IMG/VR virus record: IMGVR_UViG_3300017783_000198
Span: 1 to 24,850 of that record
Reading direction: 5' to 3' (one strand)
Length of the DNA stretch: 24,850 nucleotides
DNA from: a virus
Position 1 is the first letter of the stretch. Each line of letters starts with the position of its first letter. The position numbers and the translations under genes are program-made. This document shows positions 12,001 to 16,467 of the stretch, piece by piece. The notes under the pieces were generated by a model, which was not told the DNA's origin, searched no databases, and saw only the letters and a program-made list of their open reading frames with translations.

Positions 12001-14455
12001 AGCACCAGATGTTGTTGTTGCCAGAAGATATGTTGTTTACACTGAGCGAGATATTGCAGTTTCTAGAGTAGATATTGGTGTTCAGAAATTACTAAACCCT
12101 TCTCTAAATGTAATTTCTACCGTTTCTGTACTTGGTAATCAGCGTCCTGGAATTAACACCTTTACTTCTATTCTGTTTAGAAGTCCAATTGAACATGATC
12201 CAACAACAAATCAAAAGATTACAGCGATCATTCAACTACATGGTTTAGGAAGAAACGTTGGTAATAGTTTAAGTGGTGGATTAGATGAGATCTTACAGAA
12301 GCGTAACGAGAACATTATAGTTGAAGCGTTTGATCTTCGTCATCAAAATACTGAGATTAGCATCTCTCTTGCTACTCCTGCAGGTGATATTGTTGATATC
12401 TTATCTACTTCTACCCTCAGAAGGGCACATTATGATAGTGTTCAGGTTACAAACACTGTAACAAATGTAATTAACAACGCTCAAATTAGTGATGTCAGTC
12501 AGTTTGCTCCTGGAGCATACTTGGATATTGATCTAGATCCAACCGACAACGTGGTTTACATTCCAGATACATCACAGTTCTCCAGAACTGGTGAGATCAT
12601 GGTTGGTGACGAGATTATCAAGTATTATCTCAAACTTGGTGATCGTTTCATGAAACTCCGCCGTGGTGAGAAAGGAACTACTGCGAAGTTCTGGCCAGCA
12701 GGAACATTTATCAGACAACTACCTGTAGAGTTGATTGTCGGCACTGCTATTGCTGGTGTAGTAACTGTACAGTCTGTAGCAGATGTAACATCACTCAAGG
12801 CAGTTTCTGAAGTTGGTGGTAGTGAACAGACCAATACCAGAAGATTTGAAGATGTATCTGTAACTATGAGTGAAACAACTCGTAGAAATATTACAGCAGA
12901 ACTACAAATTGGTATTGATCTTGTATCGATCAGCGAAGTAATATTTAAGAATGATACTAAGTACGAACTTCGTGCTAGAGCAATTGAAATGTCTGATGAG
13001 ACTGTTTCTGTAGTTGAGACAGATGTTCAGCGTGAATTACTAGTAGATACAGAACCCGTTGTAACTGTTCTAAGTGCAAGAATTCATCCTGCTGTACTCA
13101 CTGAGGTTGCTTCTTCGTCTACTATTAGAACTGAGGCTATATCTGTAATTCCTTATGAGAGTGTCTTCTCTGTAGATTACATTGAGCATGAAGAAACAAC
13201 TATTAAAGGTGAACTTCAAAAGTTATTAACAGCTAATACATTTGAGGTAACATTAACAATTCTAGATGTCAAGGTTAACCCATCTGTTGTTTCTACATAT
13301 CAGACATTCAATACATTTACTGAAGCTGTTACCCTCAAACCTGCCGAAAGTATTGGTACAATTGGTGAAATCTTCCATAAGGAGACTACTGTACTTGGTG
13401 AAGTTAAGAAACTACTGACAGCAAATACGCTTGAGGTAACTCAGACAATCCTAGATGTCACAGTTAAACCAACTGTTACTACAACTTCTTTTGTTACATT
13501 TGAGACTGAAGCGCAATCTATGGTTCAACCAGAACCAGAGGTTACAGCATTCTCTACGTTTGAGCATAAAGAGACATTCATTAAGTTTGAAAGAGATAGA
13601 TTTGAAGGATTTGATGGTATTATCACATTTAACTTTGAGGTTACTGAAACTAATGTTGGTGTCAAGATCGACCCAGTTTCACAGGCAGTATCCTTCATCT
13701 CACATGCAAGTGAACTCAAGGCAGAAGTTAAGAAGGAACCTGTTGTAGTTTCTACTCAAAAAACTTCAGTTTCTTCATCAATTGATGTAGAAATCCAGAC
13801 GGTACACTCTGAGTTTAATATGAAGAAGAACCAACTTGAGGTTCTTCTATTCACTCCACCATCTGGTGTAATTGATGGATATGTCGAGAGTGTACTAATT
13901 GACGATCCAATAAATACCAGAAATAATGGTTTTGTTGATATTGTTGGACCTCCTACATATAGTGTAACCAAACGTAATTCTACTGTTATCATAGTTGAAA
14001 ATCAGTCAACTGGATCTGATACTGGATACTTTGGAACTTATGAAAAAACAAATGTAGGACACACTATCAGTCACTTCAACGGTATCTTCGATGACGGTAC
14101 TTCAAAAGTTTCTGGATTATCACTCCAAGAAGTTGACTTCTACTATGCATCTCTAACAATTAGAGACTTTGAAGAAAGAGCAGATTCAAGTTACACTCTA
14201 TCTGGCAAGTATTTCCGCCTTGTTCCACCATCTATCCAAAATCCAGTTGCTATCAGTTCTTCTACTGGAACTATTGGTGGTTCGATTGTTGTACAAGATA
14301 CAACATACTTCCCAGATGAAGGATACTTATTTACCAGTGGTGGAACAGTGATCCAATATACTGGTAAGACGACAACTGAATTTACTGGTTGCACTCTTTA
14401 TAATGGACCAAATTCCATTAACGCTACAGAAGAATTGATTCCGTATACGACTTAA
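3047..14455 (+). CDS. Giant modular baseplate structural protein in the gene 7 position, 3802 aa
   Basis: Lies between genes 6 and 8, exactly where T4 has gene 7 (a 1032-aa wedge protein), but is over three times longer; homology to gp7 is not evident by eye. The N-terminal 225 aa resemble phage baseplate N-termini (LPEFINTEYELFGQFIQKYY, then FYKSKGTSSSIKFIF near 194). Modules follow in order: GDEII-type beta units near 79-125, 325-370, 1269-1312, 3169-3226 and 3737-3790; GxGY-type units near 546-690, 1175-1230, 1555-1665 and 2945-2998; a YHYH-like domain near 699-868; a Tyr/His-Pro-Ala-Gly segment near 1805-1850; DGxLQxP units near 1995, 2558 and 2664; a duplicated helical domain near 2061-2175 and 2305-2422; and 63-aa tandem repeats near 3316-3560. 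It probably forms the wedge body and peripheral decorations. A weak AGAG ribosome site precedes ATG 3047. One frame runs throughout with no frameshift. Confidence 0.85.
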   Translation: MAAKTKRISTLIESQLPEFINTEYELFGQFIQKYYEQQEVQGGVLDIANNFLKYRDIDFYEKKILRENDTLVDGINKTDDTIVVLDATSFPEYNGYIRINDEIIFYEERNETTFFNCSRGVSGNTTLGDLYDQSNFEGTDSASHNPGSTVHNVSNLFLYAFIKSFENQYLGSFPEKYLRGEVDKRTLIKNIQKFYKSKGTSSSIKFIFNTVVTTDIEDKPEVYNPKDFTYKASSSDWINVYALKCKIVSGDPKSLIGKQIVQEPTTEYGYASATVDNVRADGTKDNEVIYNIILAPETVNGTFGVSTKTLLEKDLLFAAGEGNRINVNSTLGWSKKGSILINEEIIEFDDKTTTQFVIKNRTSPVLHSKGASVYKPVNIIGKNVVLLSLGVVYNATVKNGQPFSAIGDKLQVSNPGFETSDVKIVETGTNTPRWNLNVLPSISATTNQNISSQLDEIKPNVSSIFGDDQYYYITSSSFPSHNILDKTSRQTDTVRDQKLLRIIRKSPIATTERYKTPNRDVGILLNGVPVYSHKDLNEIQYGQLTKITVGNRGRGYTSAPYVLVNGLANRAKAYLIGSSVDRIELRTTNSYTNMPTLEITSGRGGVGKAIVTDGKITSIQIENPGEFYSSPPIIRITDIQGKGRFADFSAVVDATGQITDIVQNAPGNLYTQQNVRVEIIAVGQDASAVPTLTTWTFNRYERLKFQLDTSNGQLFENYNPTLYFGYGCVANPTSLRTSLSDNITGTGLETATLTHSPILGFAYDGNPIYGPYGHSNPTDPLSAIARMTTSYAIKDNRQGGPSVTEYPIGLFTQDYQYEHRSGSLDENNGRFCITPDYPEGTYAYFVTIDASLNPSFPYTVGDNFYSLPVDSNYNSNITQDDVPKNSKRLFTPGMQGNGEGLLATVDTVKAGTVQGVQVDKSSPNFSVNSKIFFNNDETEGFDAEAIVASVEGKPVSYLQSKEDKVVKLTTIQSAYLFEDDFLRQPSSNASGQIVGTVQNDNLIVLKNVVGTFDNTGTFSADIKTFTLFLDQDSTYTKGATISLTDGINDPVATGEVLEGTSRQNSVLIKVLTGTWIIDDTYTLRSDDLFNTVGSRIVVFTSLSDNLNPFDVNQSVALIETTDNHGLGIGDRVTIDVNPDDALKTKTYYLRKRLFQNVTFITPSENTSITDTGIGRFNILNGGAFYTEDNYTNVALTGGSGTGAKATIRVSADGIVNLITITDKGSGYKRGEYLGVDDESLVRSQGNDAIASTQRLIVYIAHVGFAKGEVVLNVDNSDGFVDNDLIQIGEEVVKITDISGNALLVERAQEGSSDIDHFDGESVSLYKPRYHFTPNYEISPGNAGSGFINSYDLETQNALIEYNYSATPQNASVLTTGQRFFDPGNPKRLVTVATASDPIYKYEFSEDDVTFVTNPNIKIQEFYKYIFDTSHPSLVGTFFELSPSTGYSLLTLEKNDSDILPGNLGSFSDVKFGFGPRTANNNYSEKVGTSYTNFYYFDKNGVVDAERQYLSIINDPLQGEKTVTYVTRNRFVYDVTSTPIFDGSGTISYTTSGQFAVGNINSIGVINLGNNYKKPPIILGANPSAPFKAEATILFDDLANIITGVRIDTFGLNYSKPIALVSGNGTGANLQVTTRDDGSLFAINIISAGRGYTKAPTIEIIESDVNLFVESNDIGVPSSVSIQDNGGAYHLDNTVASSVTSKYTISTSNRSQKKFIEGEKVVQKINGEIVLRAVISEITPGSNLIKLEQVRGIVREGVKLDGLVSQSFAVVKSVFVTEFNTEISSFYDNIGYYTSDRGRVSTQNQRLTDSFFYQDYSYVVKSKTSIQQWRDLIKSTTHPAGFKLFGHVDVETDSSITMPDGKKNKSSSFSTIELWDPDKNKITVEHRKRVITNTIVKTENTRIRKTSGSAASSEFNFTEMSSFDVRVYNTTPGYYDSVTNPPAPFLPKPWWTKNPFTGIAAEDVLNSNDNVGILGDTTFQLRDNRDQPFTPYSSENLIVSLDGILQEPGVAYTVNQDKIIFSVPPLGTYKKLTGANQTALSEYLGVTATIRYIAFKDSQYNDRFFRKIRNIFQRNGRWIDAANQIDRNIEFIVNESVGYGREKYPDLDWSTKLDDYQEAVRYVAQSFDHDLRFGGNTKTTNYGIALAELQYISRNKAASLEIFKYASKLSNLAIRNWDTTQTVSYITGSTTVTVSNTNDLVIGMHISSGRSFPDGTKITEIIDRTTIKVSRAPFVNSGGAGGATFGNTSLSGETNGTQTTIPTSIGVVEPGNQFAVTPGDTFTVPLSFAGTTEATFYLSGINNGTFYDAANLIETNKTYIQSEVSNFTWDNYPALASGNVSQEKCFRDIGYLVDAMVHHLKFGGNERVVKFGQLYYTQGLYPYGEDLTYLKTALEQEAADYAWDLVGDLAVKAMKNTLPSATYGTSPAPVVDNDVAVDSQFPYCIEVESAINNMVTIVKDIIDNGPGSIIPTAVNENKSGNWTPTKTYSNYAIIADPELPNNECNDVISALENLYDNLTDVIFERTVDVSKPDFINGEEKVFDLYWENGDPVITEKDENILLTVNAVLQQTKFTPNYPGQDAYYINRETNPNQIVFDTAPIWDQDLGAKTLGEPTNVEKVNGHGIGNYKRLTLDAALINNKRKGPFLILDLEDLTVQPIDDPDFLLVFIDGVLQQPVKSYSVSGPSISFTFPITTQMKVDMRYVYGRDIGQILRIFDYEKGRLFAKSTLKFTATGGLSEFMTGVWRENSRGLPLQIYQIRDNGFYNFLGQIYDSSINGNNCQFLLFGNKAEVLTDRPFTFTVKGDYSSTIDVSFTNATLDYELDADGKILMSGNDQLWYGTRRRFDYKTPFVNLATGDVIKVDGEDKFRRIKDLPTKARSKDERLNSNSSDVVYGTVEIDNYNGITRGEGLSVVATIENGIVVDLTWNQRSYDPITQPTAYQYYTPPVLHFIPKNGSGGGARAVVIVSKGQVLSVDLIDGGSGYSVAPDVVVARRYVVYTERDIAVSRVDIGVQKLLNPSLNVISTVSVLGNQRPGINTFTSILFRSPIEHDPTTNQKITAIIQLHGLGRNVGNSLSGGLDEILQKRNENIIVEAFDLRHQNTEISISLATPAGDIVDILSTSTLRRAHYDSVQVTNTVTNVINNAQISDVSQFAPGAYLDIDLDPTDNVVYIPDTSQFSRTGEIMVGDEIIKYYLKLGDRFMKLRRGEKGTTAKFWPAGTFIRQLPVELIVGTAIAGVVTVQSVADVTSLKAVSEVGGSEQTNTRRFEDVSVTMSETTRRNITAELQIGIDLVSISEVIFKNDTKYELRARAIEMSDETVSVVETDVQRELLVDTEPVVTVLSARIHPAVLTEVASSSTIRTEAISVIPYESVFSVDYIEHEETTIKGELQKLLTANTFEVTLTILDVKVNPSVVSTYQTFNTFTEAVTLKPAESIGTIGEIFHKETTVLGEVKKLLTANTLEVTQTILDVTVKPTVTTTSFVTFETEAQSMVQPEPEVTAFSTFEHKETFIKFERDRFEGFDGIITFNFEVTETNVGVKIDPVSQAVSFISHASELKAEVKKEPVVVSTQKTSVSSSIDVEIQTVHSEFNMKKNQLEVLLFTPPSGVIDGYVESVLIDDPINTRNNGFVDIVGPPTYSVTKRNSTVIIVENQSTGSDTGYFGTYEKTNVGHTISHFNGIFDDGTSKVSGLSLQEVDFYYASLTIRDFEERADSSYTLSGKYFRLVPPSIQNPVAISSSTGTIGGSIVVQDTTYFPDEGYLFTSGGTVIQYTGKTTTEFTGCTLYNGPNSINATEELIPYTT
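5141..5650 (+). other. YHYH-like domain inside the giant protein (about aa 699-868)
   Basis: This part encodes SPILGFAYDGNPIYGPYG (about residues 756-773), then a LDENNGRF segment and TPDYPEGTYAYFVT, ending with FPYTVGDNF. The order DG-PIYGPYG, LDxxNGR, TP-YPxGTYxYFxT is the recognisable pattern of the YHYH protein family, a domain found in secreted bacterial and marine proteins. The function of that family is not established. In a tail protein it may be a folded decoration or a surface-binding unit. The domain name is from motif recognition only. Confidence 0.7.
9226..10310 (+). repeat. Duplicated helical domain inside the giant protein
   Basis: Two diverged copies of a mainly helical unit, about 229 residues apart. 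Copy 1 (from about aa 2061) has DAANQIDRNIEFIVNE (D at 2079), YPDLDW and HDLRFGGNTKTTNYG (H at 2128). Copy 2 (from about aa 2305) has DAANLIETNKTYIQSE (D at 2307), YPAL and HHLKFGGNERVVKFG (second H at 2358). The segment between them (about aa 2180-2300) is beta-rich and Gly/Thr-rich. The match is at protein level; the DNA of the copies has diverged. Confidence 0.75.
12992..13729 (+). repeat. Tandem repeats of 63 aa (189 bp) near the end of the giant gene
   Basis: Consecutive units start at about 12992, 13181, 13370 and 13559. Units 2 and 3 are exactly 189 bp apart and share GELQKLLTANTFEVT / GEVKKLLTANTLEVT, then TILDVKVNP / TILDVTVKP and a HEETT / HKETT opening. Unit 1 keeps only the second half (VLSARIHPAVLTEV through SVFSVDY). 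Unit 4 begins FEHKETFIKFE and contains a five-residue insertion before EVTETNVGVKIDP. The units are rich in Thr, Val and Glu, look like beta strands, and lack Cys. They suggest a repetitive stalk or fibre-like segment grown by in-frame duplication. Confidence 0.8.
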
Positions 14456-14470
14456 TAAATAAGTCGTATA
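14444..14470 (+). repeat. Perfect 11-bp inverted repeat over the stop codon of the giant gene
   Basis: TATACGACTTA (14444-14454), loop ATAAA, and TAAGTCGTATA (14460-14470) form an exact 11-bp stem. It contains the TAA stop (14453-14455), and its right arm runs into the first late promoter box. The stem is AT-rich with three G-C pairs and no T tract after it, so it is a poor intrinsic terminator. It could protect an mRNA 3' end, slow RNA polymerase, or be part of a stem-loop/promoter cassette. Confidence 0.8.
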
Positions 14471-14480
14471 AATATAAATA
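14467..14480 (+). promoter_or_regulatory. Two overlapping T4-type late promoters ahead of gene 8
   Basis: TATAAATA occurs at 14467-14474 and again at 14473-14480, offset by six bases; both are exact T4 late consensus boxes. A third, looser match, AATAAATA, lies at 14454-14461 in the hairpin. Predicted starts are near 14480 and 14486, giving a leader of about 38-44 bases that includes a run of seven C (14496-14502) and a clear AAAGGA ribosome site before ATG 14524. The doubled box suggests strong or buffered late transcription of gene 8. Confidence 0.85.
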
Positions 14481-14523
14481 ACCTTGGCACACTTACCCCC
14501 CCAATATCGGAAAGGAAAAACTC

Positions 14524-16368
14524 ATGGCTGCAATTATCTCAGATAAATTTCGCATTTTTAATGCGAAACAATTTCTAGAATCACTTTCGGAAGGACCAAC
14601 TGTTAATCCTGACCAGAGTGACGAACGTACAAGAATGTACTTCTTCGTGGGTCGCCCACAACCTTGGAAATCTTACTTAGAGATTTACTCCGCTAGTGGC
14701 GGAAACTTTACGGTAGGTAACGAAGTATATGCTGGAACATATAACACATTCCGTGGAACCATCGCCGCAGTATATGATAGTGCCCTCCTCCTGACTGATA
14801 TTTTTGGTGCCAACGGTGTTGGATCTACTTCTACTGCTGGATCCACTCTAATTGAAACTGCTGACGGGGGAGCTAGCGGAACTGGTGTCACTGCTAAAAC
14901 TGGGGTATACCGCTACGCTACAGAAGAAATTCCTCCTTTCCCTCTCGACAACCTCACGGAGAAGAGAGCACTATATGATGAAATTATTGCAGCAAAACGT
15001 ATCTATGATACTCAGGCAAGAACTGTAATTCGTCGTTATAACTACGACTTCAGTGTCAATCCTAAGTTTGATATGTGGAAGCCCGATTATTCGGAAACCC
15101 TAGCAACTTCGGGTCGTATTGGTAAGGCTGCTGCTACTAGTGCTGAAAGCATCGCTGACGCTAAGTTCTATGTAATGAACTCTGATTACGAAGTATTCAA
15201 GTGTCTTTATAACGGTGAGAACCCATCTAACCTTTCTGGTCAGAACGTAAGTGAGCAACCTACCAGAGCAGGTGCTAACTACAACTCATCCACTGGTATC
15301 TATACTGAAACTACTGGTGCTGGTTACATCTGGAAGTTTATGTATAAGATTGAGACGAATGACGTTCTCAAGTTCCTCTCTTCGGACTTCATGCCAATCG
15401 CTCTTCCTAGCGATACAGCATCAGGTCGTCCTGCTGTTACTGCTGCCGCAGTTGCTGGTGCAGCTGACGTTGTTCTAATCGAAGATCCAGGTGCGAACTT
15501 CCCTGCAGGTGAAACTCTATACACACCAATTCTAGGTGATGGTTCTGGTGGTGTTGTCGAATTCACTACTGATGGAACCACTGGTGAAATCACTGGTGCT
15601 AGTGTTGTTGCTCGTGGATCGGGTTACACCTATGCTAACATTCTCCTAATTAACGGTAACGTTTATGAGGAGCAAGCACTTTCTACAACTTCTTCTGTTG
15701 GTGGAACTGCTACTGGTGCTCTAGAAATTGTACTTCCTCCTCAGGGTGGTCACGGTGCAGATCACGAAACTGAGCTTAACGGCAAGCGTGTAATGACCAA
15801 CATCCGCCTAACCTATGACGAAGGTTCGGGTGACTTCCCTGTTGATAACGACTTCCGTCGTATCGGTATTATCCGCGATCCTAAGGTCTGGGGTGGTTCT
15901 TCTTTCCTAGTTGACGACACAGCAACTAACCTAAGAGCTCTCAAAGTTGATAGTGCTACTGCAGACTTCATCCCTGATGAAGTAATTACTCAGACCGTAA
16001 CTGGTGGTACTGCAAAAGGAACCGTTGTTTCCTGGACACTAGACGACGGATCCACAACTGCTGGTGTTCTTAAGTATATCCAGACTACTGATGCACATAC
16101 CGATCAAGGTGTTGTAAGAGCATTTGAAAGCAACGCTGTCAATGCTGTCTCTGGCGAACTTTCCGCTGCTTCGGGTAACGTTGACATTGACTACTTTGGT
16201 CCTCTATTAGGTGTTGAGTTCCCTGGAACCGATGCTGGTAGCGCAACTGGTATTGCCAACCCTGAGATCGAGAACAACTCTGGTGACGTTATCTACATTG
16301 AGAACCGTCGTCTGATCACTCGTGCTCCTGACCAGATTGAAGACATCAAACTAGTCATCGAATTCTGA
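14524..16368 (+). CDS. 8: Baseplate wedge protein gp8, enlarged (614 aa)
   Basis: Baseplate wedge subunit gp8. In T4 it is a 334-aa dimer in the upper wedge contacting gp7 and gp10. T4-like anchors are in order: MYFFVGRPQPW (about residues 38-48; T4 has ITFGRSEPW), a central GAGYIWKFMYKI segment (T4 GDGYVWEYLFEI), RRIGIIRDP (about 444-452) and the C-terminus GDVIYIENRRLITRAPDQIE (T4 GEMIYMENRPPIIMAMDQTE). The extra length sits in three inserts: about 51-123, 305-406 (with a GSGYTYA unit like those in the giant neighbours) and 461-558. AAAGGA lies seven bases before the ATG. Arginine is mostly CGT/CGC here, whereas both giant genes prefer AGA, which suggests stronger expression or a different history. 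Transcribed from the doubled late promoter and ended by the terminator at 16387. Confidence 0.93.
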   Translation: MAAIISDKFRIFNAKQFLESLSEGPTVNPDQSDERTRMYFFVGRPQPWKSYLEIYSASGGNFTVGNEVYAGTYNTFRGTIAAVYDSALLLTDIFGANGVGSTSTAGSTLIETADGGASGTGVTAKTGVYRYATEEIPPFPLDNLTEKRALYDEIIAAKRIYDTQARTVIRRYNYDFSVNPKFDMWKPDYSETLATSGRIGKAAATSAESIADAKFYVMNSDYEVFKCLYNGENPSNLSGQNVSEQPTRAGANYNSSTGIYTETTGAGYIWKFMYKIETNDVLKFLSSDFMPIALPSDTASGRPAVTAAAVAGAADVVLIEDPGANFPAGETLYTPILGDGSGGVVEFTTDGTTGEITGASVVARGSGYTYANILLINGNVYEEQALSTTSSVGGTATGALEIVLPPQGGHGADHETELNGKRVMTNIRLTYDEGSGDFPVDNDFRRIGIIRDPKVWGGSSFLVDDTATNLRALKVDSATADFIPDEVITQTVTGGTAKGTVVSWTLDDGSTTAGVLKYIQTTDAHTDQGVVRAFESNAVNAVSGELSAASGNVDIDYFGPLLGVEFPGTDAGSATGIANPEIENNSGDVIYIENRRLITRAPDQIEDIKLVIEF

Positions 16369-16373
16369 TCACA

Positions 16374-16381
16374 GATAAATA
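16374..16381 (+). promoter_or_regulatory. Late-promoter-like GATAAATA between gene 8 and its terminator
   Basis: GATAAATA fits the NATAAATA box, but any transcript from it would start near 16387 and run straight into the terminator stem, so it may be inactive or a remnant. With its flank it reads GATAAATAACCTT and shares twelve identical bases (ATAAATAACCTT) with the promoter ahead of gene 8 at 14474-14485. Confidence 0.35.
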
Positions 16382-16386
16382 ACCTT

Positions 16387-16419
16387 AAATCCCCTGAGAT
16401 ACCTCGGGGGATTTTTTTT
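16387..16419 (+). terminator. Intrinsic terminator after gene 8
   Basis: AAATCCCCTGAG (16387-16398), loop ATAC and CTCGGGGGATTT (16403-16414) form a 12-bp stem with one T-G wobble and a G+C-rich core, followed by a run of eight T (16412-16419). This is a textbook intrinsic terminator and the only one seen in the window. It separates the gene 8 transcript from the DUF4815 gene. Confidence 0.93.
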
Positions 16420-16424
16420 ATCTC

Positions 16425-16432
16425 TATAAATA
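16425..16432 (+). promoter_or_regulatory. T4-type late promoter TATAAATA ahead of the DUF4815 gene
   Basis: An exact TATAAATA box starts six bases after the T run of the gene 8 terminator. By T4 spacing, transcription would begin near 16438, giving a leader of about 30 bases that contains GGCGGAG (16458-16464) just before ATG 16468. Terminator and promoter sit back to back, so the downstream gene has its own late transcription unit. Confidence 0.88.
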
Positions 16433-16467
16433 CTAAGGACAAAGAATGCTAGTATTTGGCGGAGACC

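Noticed and set aside
13181-13729. Tandem repeat region as a CRISPR or non-coding repeat array
   Set aside because: The repeats are in frame at 189 bp, diverged mainly at the protein level, and lack short identical repeats with unique spacers.
13909-13916. AATAAATA inside the giant gene as a late promoter
   Set aside because: It is some 600 bases from the next start, lies within coding sequence, and short A/T words of this kind arise by chance in AT-rich DNA.
14444-14470. Hairpin at the end of the giant gene as an intrinsic terminator
   Set aside because: Only three G-C pairs and no T tract. It is reported as an inverted repeat instead.
16456-16467. TTG at 16456 as start of the DUF4815 gene
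   Set aside because: It would place the GGCGGAG ribosome site inside the coding sequence. ATG 16468 follows that site and fits how the family begins.
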